This document shows, piece by piece, positions 13,311 through 17,988 of a DNA stretch of 17,988 bases; position 1 is the stretch's first letter, and every line of letters starts with the position of its first letter. The notes beneath the pieces were generated by a model. The model made no database searches, was not told where the DNA came from, and was given only the letters and a program-made list of their open reading frames with translations. This stretch comes from an uncultured Alistipes sp. (GTDB taxonomy: Bacteria; Bacteroidota; Bacteroidia; Bacteroidales; UBA932), in contig UQUJ01000062.1 in the NCBI GenBank assembly GCA_900544195.1, positions 1 through 17,988 of the forward strand, read 5' to 3'. The translations under genes and the position numbers were made by a program.

Positions 13311-15020
13311 TCAGCAGAACAACTCTTCCAGCGTGACCTCACTCTGCACAATGTCGCTGTGAGAGTTTGGCTTGATGCCTTTGGCGGTGATGAGGGTGAG
13401 GAAGACGGACTTGCGGGTGTTGGTCTCGGAGCGGAAGGTGTCGAGGCGTGCGGAGAGTCTCTGCTCTTCGGCGAGTGAGATCTCGAATTTGTCCTTGCTG
13501 TACTTCATCTCACAAAGGTTGATTGTCTCGTCCTTGCGGTCAATCAAAAGGTCGATCTGAACGCCTTTCTTTGATTCGTCTCCCTTGCCTCGCCAGGAAC
13601 AGGCCAACGTTTGGACGCCTGAGATGCCGAGAGCCATCTTGATCTGCTTCAGATGGCAAAGGCAGAGCATCTCGAATGAGAGGCCGCACCAGATGTTGTG
13701 CAGCGGGCTGTTGACGGAGGTTGTCCAGAAGTGCTCATCCTGATAGCTGTTTTTCTCTATGAACCTGAAATAGAATAAGGTGTAGAAATCAATCAATTGA
13801 TAGAGCGAGGAACTGTCCAGTCTTTTCCTGTTCTGCGACACGTTGCTGCCGAATGGGGAATATTTCCTTATGAAACCGCAGTTCTCAAGTTCTTCAAGGA
13901 CCGTGCTGAACGCTCCGTTGTCCGTCAGACCTGTGACGGCAATGATTTCCTTCCGTGTCAGCCCTATCCCTTTTGTGGAGAGGTCTGTGATGACTTTTAT
14001 GTGAGGGCCGGCGTTCTTGAACAATGCCTGATAAAGGTCGCTGAACTCATCCTTCAACTCGGCATTCGGGGAGAAGAAAAGAGCGTCAATGTTCTCCACG
14101 AACTGCCTTTGGTTGCCCCTGAACGAGAACACCATCGGGACGCTTCTCGCATAGACCTCTTCGCCCAGTCCGTAGAAATACAGTTCGTCGAAGTTCAGCA
14201 CCCTGGCGTTGCCATAGCGGATGAGGCGGTTGAATATTTCGTAGCCTTCCGGGGTGAAATATTCATAGAGCGATTCATCCGCTCCGCTGGTGACACCTTT
14301 GCACACCTTGTGTACAATGTCTTCATATTCAGAAGAAAAGACAATTGGAGTGAGACCTCCTCGGGCGGAGTCAGGCTCCGTCTGGAATTCTTCCCTTGCC
14401 ACCACGTCCAGCACTTTCTTCTTGACGGCGGAGAAATCGATTTTCCTCGCTGATGATTCGGATGCTGTAGCGGTTACGGCTGGACCGGAGTGAGTCTTCG
14501 CAGATCGTGTCCCGCCGTCGGTGTCCTCTGCTTCCGGAGCCAGTGCCTTCTCGACGAGGCTTACCTCCCTGAACAGATGTTGGAGATGTGCCGGCGTGAT
14601 TTCGTACTTGATTCTGTATTGGTCGATCTTTGAGTCCGGCCTTGCCTCCACGAATCCTTTTCCGTCCTTGGCAGACAGCACCTTGCTCCAAGTCTTTCCG
14701 TCAAAGAATTTATAGTCAATGTTTTTGACAGGCTTCCCGTCGAAAGTGAATGTCAACTCCACAATCCCTTTGTCGTAAATGTCCTGCCGGTCGAACTCCA
14801 CATTCAGCCCTTTCAGGATCGTCTCTCGTCTGCTTTTCGCCTCGGCGATCGCCACGACATCGGGGGAGGGAAGGCTGCGCATCAGAGTCTCGGCCCAGGA
14901 ATAGTAGCGCAGCGCCACGTCTATCTGGCATTTTCTGTCAGCCGTGGAAGCGATGGAAAGCATCTCCTTGGCCTTGTTCCTTCTCCCTTCGAAGATCCGC
15001 GTAATGATGCCCGATGGCAT
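13311..15020 (-). CDS. Chimeric ORF: LPP20-type lipoprotein fragment fused to C-terminal half of a DUF234-type AAA ATPase
   Basis: This 569-aa frame is open throughout but looks like a join of two truncated genes (residue numbers count from a TTG one codon upstream). Residues about 10-309 resemble the middle and C-terminal domains of Bacteroidales LPP20-family lipoproteins, including YKFFDGKTWSKVLSAKDG (104-121) and FTPEGYEIFNRLIRYGNARV (256-275); the signal peptide, lipobox and LPP20 domain are absent. From about 310 the text switches to a DUF234-type AAA ATPase: NIDALFFSPNAELKDEF, a winged-helix segment GIGLTRKEIIAVTGL (352-366), then a PD-(D/E)XK-like domain with D491 and E505-M-K507. The Walker A/B half of that ATPase is missing. 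The similarities are recalled, not searched. The ATG at 15020 is the likeliest start; an in-frame TGA lies 11 codons upstream. No promoter is visible, so it may not be expressed. Confidence 0.7.
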   Translation of the reverse strand: MPSGIITRIFEGRRNKAKEMLSIASTADRKCQIDVALRYYSWAETLMRSLPSPDVVAIAEAKSRRETILKGLNVEFDRQDIYDKGIVELTFTFDGKPVKNIDYKFFDGKTWSKVLSAKDGKGFVEARPDSKIDQYRIKYEITPAHLQHLFREVSLVEKALAPEAEDTDGGTRSAKTHSGPAVTATASESSARKIDFSAVKKKVLDVVAREEFQTEPDSARGGLTPIVFSSEYEDIVHKVCKGVTSGADESLYEYFTPEGYEIFNRLIRYGNARVLNFDELYFYGLGEEVYARSVPMVFSFRGNQRQFVENIDALFFSPNAELKDEFSDLYQALFKNAGPHIKVITDLSTKGIGLTRKEIIAVTGLTDNGAFSTVLEELENCGFIRKYSPFGSNVSQNRKRLDSSSLYQLIDFYTLFYFRFIEKNSYQDEHFWTTSVNSPLHNIWCGLSFEMLCLCHLKQIKMALGISGVQTLACSWRGKGDESKKGVQIDLLIDRKDETINLCEMKYSKDKFEISLAEEQRLSARLDTFRSETNTRKSVFLTLITAKGIKPNSHSDIVQSEVTLEELFC

Positions 15021-15378
15021 CAAAGAAATAAGTTCTGAAAAAACCTTTGTTCATCGTGTGAGGATATTACTATTGTGCTTTTTGATGGGAACTGTTGAAT
15101 GTATAAGTTATGTAATGTCTAAATTGACGAAATCGTTCGTGTCACCCGGAATTTCGGAACCATCTTATTCTCTTCGTGCCAGTATAAGATAATGGTTTTC
15201 GATCGGTTCCCCTCGGTTTCTGGTTCCCATTCCAGGCATAGCAATGCCATCCTTTTTTGCCATCCAGAGTTTGCTTTAGCATAATAATAGGTTCATGTTT
15301 GCCGAGCCATTTGAAAAAGTCAGAGTCTGATTCAACGTGATCTTACGAATCGCTTTCATGGCATAGTGCTTCTGGTGT

Positions 15379-15531
15379 GGCTAGGGGCTGGATGCCCCTG
15401 AAAAAGTAGCCTGACAAGGAGGGGGATTTTCAGTGAATATGCCGCCTGAGTGTGGTACAGAGGCGGCAAGGCTGAAAGTGTTTTGTAAAATCCGGATAGG
15501 CGGCTCAGCAGGCGTTATTACGAAATGCCGC
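15379..15531. other. Strongly foldable intergenic segment, possible structured RNA or mobile-element end
   Basis: Several stems are packed together. GGCTA (15379-15383) pairs with TAGCC (15407-15411) around an inner GGGGC-TGGAT-GCCCC hairpin (15384-15398), leaving the bulge TGAAAAAG. GGATTTT (15424-15430) pairs with AAAATCC (15487-15493), and CAG/CTG continues inward to GCCGCCT/AGGCGGC (15441-15447 with 15461-15467). A weaker GCGGC/GCCGC pair lies at 15500-15504 and 15527-15531. The segment lies upstream of the AAA ATPase promoter. The remaining intergenic DNA (15021-15626) shows no convincing gene. The strand and role are unknown. Confidence 0.45.
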
Positions 15532-15575
15532 TAGGATCAAGCTTGGATAACTATACGTAAAAAACGTAATGTTAA

Positions 15576-15606
15576 TTGCGTATTATGGGCTGATATACTA
15601 TCTTTG
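15576..15606 (+). promoter_or_regulatory. Bacteroidota-type promoter of the AAA ATPase gene
   Basis: TTG at 15576-15578 and TATCTTTG at 15599-15606 are separated by 20 bp. The leader to the ATG at 15627 would be about 14 nt. Confidence 0.72.
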
Positions 15607-15626
15607 TCAAGATTGAATAATATACT

Positions 15627-16754
15627 ATGCTAAAGAATCCATTCGTTACTTATGGTTATGAGGGTCCGGAATATTTCTGTGACCGTGTACAAGAGACCGA
15701 ATCTTTGACGGGACTGCTTCAGAACGGGAATAATGTGGTGTTGATGTCACCACGCAGGATGGGAAAGACCGGACTCCTGATGCACAGCTTCGGTCAGGCG
15801 GAGGTTGCGGAAGAGTACAACACTTTTCTGATTGACATCTATGCGACAAGCAATCTGCAGGATCTTGTGTTCTCTATGGGCAAGGCGATACTGTCGCAGT
15901 TGATGCCTCGTGGCCAGAAAGCGTTGTCCCGGTTTGTGAAGACGGTGTCGTCTTTGCGTCCTGTGATGTCTGTGGACATTATGGGAAATCCAAATTGGAG
16001 CATAGAACCGTCACGCTCTGAGGAACCGTCATATTCCTTGGATCAAATATTCAAGTACCTCAGTGAATCTGACAGGCCGAATATTGTCGCCATAGATGAG
16101 TTCCAACAGATCGTGTTTTATCCGGAAAAGAATGTCGAGGCGGTGTTGCGTACACTTATTCAGAGGTGTAAAAACACTGTATGGGTGTTTTCGGGATCAT
16201 CAAGGCACCTTCTTTCGGAAATGTTCATATCGCCTGCAAGGCCATTCTATGCTTCGACGACGGCAATGAGCCTGGAGAGCCTTCCTTGTGATGCATACGC
16301 CGATTTCTCACAGTCGTTGTTTGGTCGATATGGCAAGAGTGTCGAGCGTGAAGTTCCCGAATATGTTTACAAAAAGTTTGAAGGCGTGACCTGGTTTATG
16401 CAGCGGGTAATGAATAGGTTGTTTTCTGACACGCCGGAAGGCGCGGACTGCACACTGAATATGGTTGATGTCGCTGTTAAAAGCATAATCGATGAGAACA
16501 GCAGCGTATACAGTGATCTTCTTTATCAGTTGACCGGAAGGCAAAAGGAACTCCTTATGGCAATCAACAGAGAGAAGAAGGCCACTGCGATAACCAGCGG
16601 AAAGTTTGTGAAGAAATATGCGCTTCAGAGTCCTTCGACCGTTCAGACTGCCATCAAGTCACTGGTTGACCGGCAGATCGTGACCAAAGACAAGGGCGTG
16701 TACGAAGTGTATGACAAATTTTTCTCAATGTGGTTGGAGACGCACATGTGGTAA
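15627..16754 (+). CDS. AAA family ATPase, Bacteroidales type
   Basis: The 375-aa protein is a STAND/AAA-type ATPase of the abundant Bacteroidales family that starts with NPFVTYGYEGPEYFCDR. Walker A is SPRRMGKT (41-48, K47 and T48; the first glycine is replaced by serine, as is common in these proteins). Walker B is NIVAIDEF (152-159, D157 and E158). A sensor-like segment VWVFSGSSRHLL lies at 185-196. The C-terminal part (about 300-375) looks like a winged helix, with SPSTVQTAIKSLVDRQIV and a final DKFFSMWLE. There is no signal peptide. The biological role of this family is unsettled; defence, toxin-antitoxin-like and mobile-element roles have been proposed for relatives. The frame is intact, with a good promoter. 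It is a different subfamily from the ATPase half in the neighbouring chimera. Confidence 0.88.
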   Translation: MLKNPFVTYGYEGPEYFCDRVQETESLTGLLQNGNNVVLMSPRRMGKTGLLMHSFGQAEVAEEYNTFLIDIYATSNLQDLVFSMGKAILSQLMPRGQKALSRFVKTVSSLRPVMSVDIMGNPNWSIEPSRSEEPSYSLDQIFKYLSESDRPNIVAIDEFQQIVFYPEKNVEAVLRTLIQRCKNTVWVFSGSSRHLLSEMFISPARPFYASTTAMSLESLPCDAYADFSQSLFGRYGKSVEREVPEYVYKKFEGVTWFMQRVMNRLFSDTPEGADCTLNMVDVAVKSIIDENSSVYSDLLYQLTGRQKELLMAINREKKATAITSGKFVKKYALQSPSTVQTAIKSLVDRQIVTKDKGVYEVYDKFFSMWLETHMW

Positions 16755-16760
16755 AATTCG

Positions 16761-16786
16761 AGAGTGGGGGGGACTCTGTGGTTTTT
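16761..16786 (+). terminator. Possible terminator of the AAA ATPase gene
   Basis: AGAGT (16761-16765) and ACTCT (16773-16777) form a short stem around a G-run loop, followed by GTGGTTTTT. It starts 7 bases after the stop. The stem is only 5 bp, so it is a weak candidate. Confidence 0.4.
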
Positions 16787-16793
16787 AGTCCGA

Positions 16794-17845
16794 TTATTCC
16801 ATGGCGAAACTCATCTCTTTGCAAACCACGGCCGTGAGTCGATGCCACAGACAAAAAGTACCCGGGGCAAATGAAGGCATCTTGCACCCGGGTACATTGT
16901 TTTCCCTTGTCGTGGCGTCGTGGGAGACATCGTCGTTCTCCCATGCCGTGATGCTCTCGTCACTGAGTTTGAACTCGAAGTCTCCCGGGGCTTTCTTGTT
17001 GACGGTGATCGTGAAGTTGTGCTGCTTGGAAGCGGTGAAAGTCATCGCCTCGCTTCTGCTGAACTTATATGAGACACCTGCCACGGTGACGCTGATCACA
17101 GGTGTCCCGGCGGCGATCTCCTGCGGCACTACCACGGCTCTGAAATCCTCACCGTGCCTGTAAGGAATTATGCCTGTGCCTCCGGCTTCGCCGGTAGCCG
17201 TGACAACACCGGTTGCCAGATTGACGGTTGCGTTCCTCTTGGTGTTCAGAATCAAGGCCTCCTTGCTGGCTGCGGCCCATTCCTCGTCGGAGAATCCGGT
17301 GCCTTTCACGAGGGACAACCTGACTCCAGCCATCATGTGGGCGAAAGACAGTCTGACAATCCTGTCGGTCGGAGCGGCGTTCCCGGCCTTTCCCCACAGA
17401 AAGTCGGATGCCTCGTAACCGCCTAACTTGCCGTTCATGGCTTCGGTGCTCTGATCCTTCCGAGCCTCGAAGGCATATTCATTGACATTCTCGACCGAGG
17501 TGTAAGGGTAGTAGCATTAGAAATCCGCCTTGGTGGTCGCGTCAAACCAGTAGATCTCGTTCCCAGCGTTCCATTTCGTGCCGTCGAAAGTGAATTTGCA
17601 GTTGTCCACATGGTTTCCGCTGGCCTGAAGATTCTTAGGCTCATTGACAACGAACAGCCCGACTTTGTCGCTGGTCTCGAACGCATAGTCTGTCGCCTGG
17701 TCATGGTTGTGGCGATCTGGATAGGGACCAATTCGGGTTCCGGTTTCGGCTCTGGGGTCGGTGAAGGCTCCTCTGTCTTTTTGCAGGACGCCAGAACAGC
17801 CAGCGTCATGAGGATCAACGCGAGTTTTTTCATTGCTTTATTCAA
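16794..17845 (-). pseudogene. Fimbrillin-like (Mfa/FimA-type) lipoprotein, broken by a frameshift and a nonsense codon
   Basis: The 5' end encodes a lipoprotein signal, MKKLALILMTLAVLASCKK (ATG at 17845 or 17833), with lipobox LASC, then a Pro/Glu-rich linker. After PIQIATTMT the frame shifts: the fimbrillin-like text ATDYAFETSDKVGLFVVN continues in the next frame. It is consistent with loss of one G from a GGG run near 17697-17700. In that frame a TAA at 17517-17519 interrupts DF-stop-CYYPY, where Tyr is expected. The rest, through MNGKLGGYEASDFLWG, RLSFAHMMAGVRLSL and ITAWENDDVSHDATTRE, is typical of the fimbrillin-like family, secreted outer-surface proteins. The C-terminus then runs into a terminator hairpin. 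If real, these lesions make it a pseudogene; a sequencing error could explain one but hardly both. Confidence 0.8.
16858..16895 (-). terminator. Strong hairpin terminator of the fimbrillin-like gene (may act both ways)
   Basis: On the minus strand GTACCCGGG-T-GCAA pairs with TTGC-CCCGGGTAC and is followed by TTTTTGT, a good Rho-independent terminator shape. The 9-bp core is perfect (16858-16866 with 16887-16895). It lies inside the current reading frame of the fimbrillin-like pseudogene, before its stop at 16794, implying that the natural stop was lost. On the plus strand it could back up the end of the AAA ATPase transcript. Confidence 0.65.
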
Positions 17846-17988
17846 ATAAGTGTTAGTATGTAAAAATCGTAGAATTGACCTATGTCATTACCAACTGCAA
17901 AGTTGGCGGTAAAAATCGATAGTGCCAAGTTCATTTAGAAGCTGTTTTGAATTGTTTGTTTGAAGGTTAAGAGCAAGCTCTTTCCCTG
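17846..17988. other. Upstream region of the fimbrillin-like pseudogene
   Basis: No gene and no full promoter match is seen on either strand. Two small hairpins are present: CCAACT/AGTTGG (about 17891-17906) and AAGAGC/GCTCTT close to the window end. They may belong to the leader of the pseudogene or to the next gene beyond the window. Confidence 0.3.

Noticed and set aside
14944..15192. Plus-strand frame containing SEPSYSL, similar to EEPSYSL in the AAA ATPase
   Set aside because: Only 7 residues are similar, and the frame overlaps the start of the chimeric gene on the other strand. Likely chance.
15142..15282. Minus-strand 46-codon frame (begins MLKQTLDGKKGW) and two overlapping frames in the same DNA
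   Set aside because: Three frames are open over the same stretch with none clearly better, and no start signals. Treated as non-coding, though a gene remnant is possible.
1..17988. tRNA, rRNA, tmRNA or known riboswitch
   Set aside because: No cloverleaf, conserved rRNA segment or familiar riboswitch core was found by reading both strands.

Overview
The window looks like a chromosomal segment of a member of the Bacteroidota, most likely the order Bacteroidales. Seven genes are preceded by full or partial matches to the Bacteroidota-type promoter (a -33 TTG, about 20 bp, then a -7 TAnnTTTG). Shine-Dalgarno sequences are mostly weak or absent. The gene content also fits: a Mfa/FimA-type fimbrillin-like lipoprotein, Bacteroidales-style AAA ATPases and an LPP20-type lipoprotein domain. 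No rRNA, tRNA or CRISPR array was seen.

Region 1 (about 1-12790) is conserved housekeeping DNA. In order it carries an OPA-family MFS transporter (+), an acetyl-CoA hydrolase/CoA-transferase family protein (-), mazG (+), a GNAT-like protein (+), prfA (+), a three-gene minus-strand operon (pgi, a galacturonokinase-like GHMP kinase, a sugar-1-phosphate nucleotidylyltransferase), an M20 dipeptidase (+) and pyrF (+). The operon pairs a C1 sugar kinase with a nucleotidylyltransferase, which suggests a route from free sugar to NDP-sugar. Dipeptidase and pyrF are probably cotranscribed.

This block is bounded by two roughly 100-bp, MITE-like elements in inverted orientation (3-101 and 12690-12789, about 94% identical by eye). 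It also holds two copies of a second 112-bp structured repeat (247-358 and 6708-6819), a tandem pair of REP-like palindromes after the GNAT-like gene, and several intergenic hairpins.

Region 2 (about 12790-17988) is accessory and partly decayed. It contains a small unidentified ORF, then a 569-aa ORF that appears to be a chimera: the middle and C-terminal part of an LPP20-type lipoprotein joined in frame to the C-terminal half (winged helix plus PD-(D/E)XK-like domain) of a DUF234-type AAA ATPase. Next come a 600-bp intergenic stretch with a strongly foldable segment, an intact AAA ATPase with its own promoter, and a fimbrillin-like lipoprotein pseudogene broken by a 1-nt frameshift and a nonsense codon.

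Across the whole window the hexamer GAATAT (either strand) occurs about 55 times by eye count, against roughly 9 expected from base composition. It is found in genes and intergenic DNA alike, with no strand preference, and is reported as a possible genome-wide word of unknown function.
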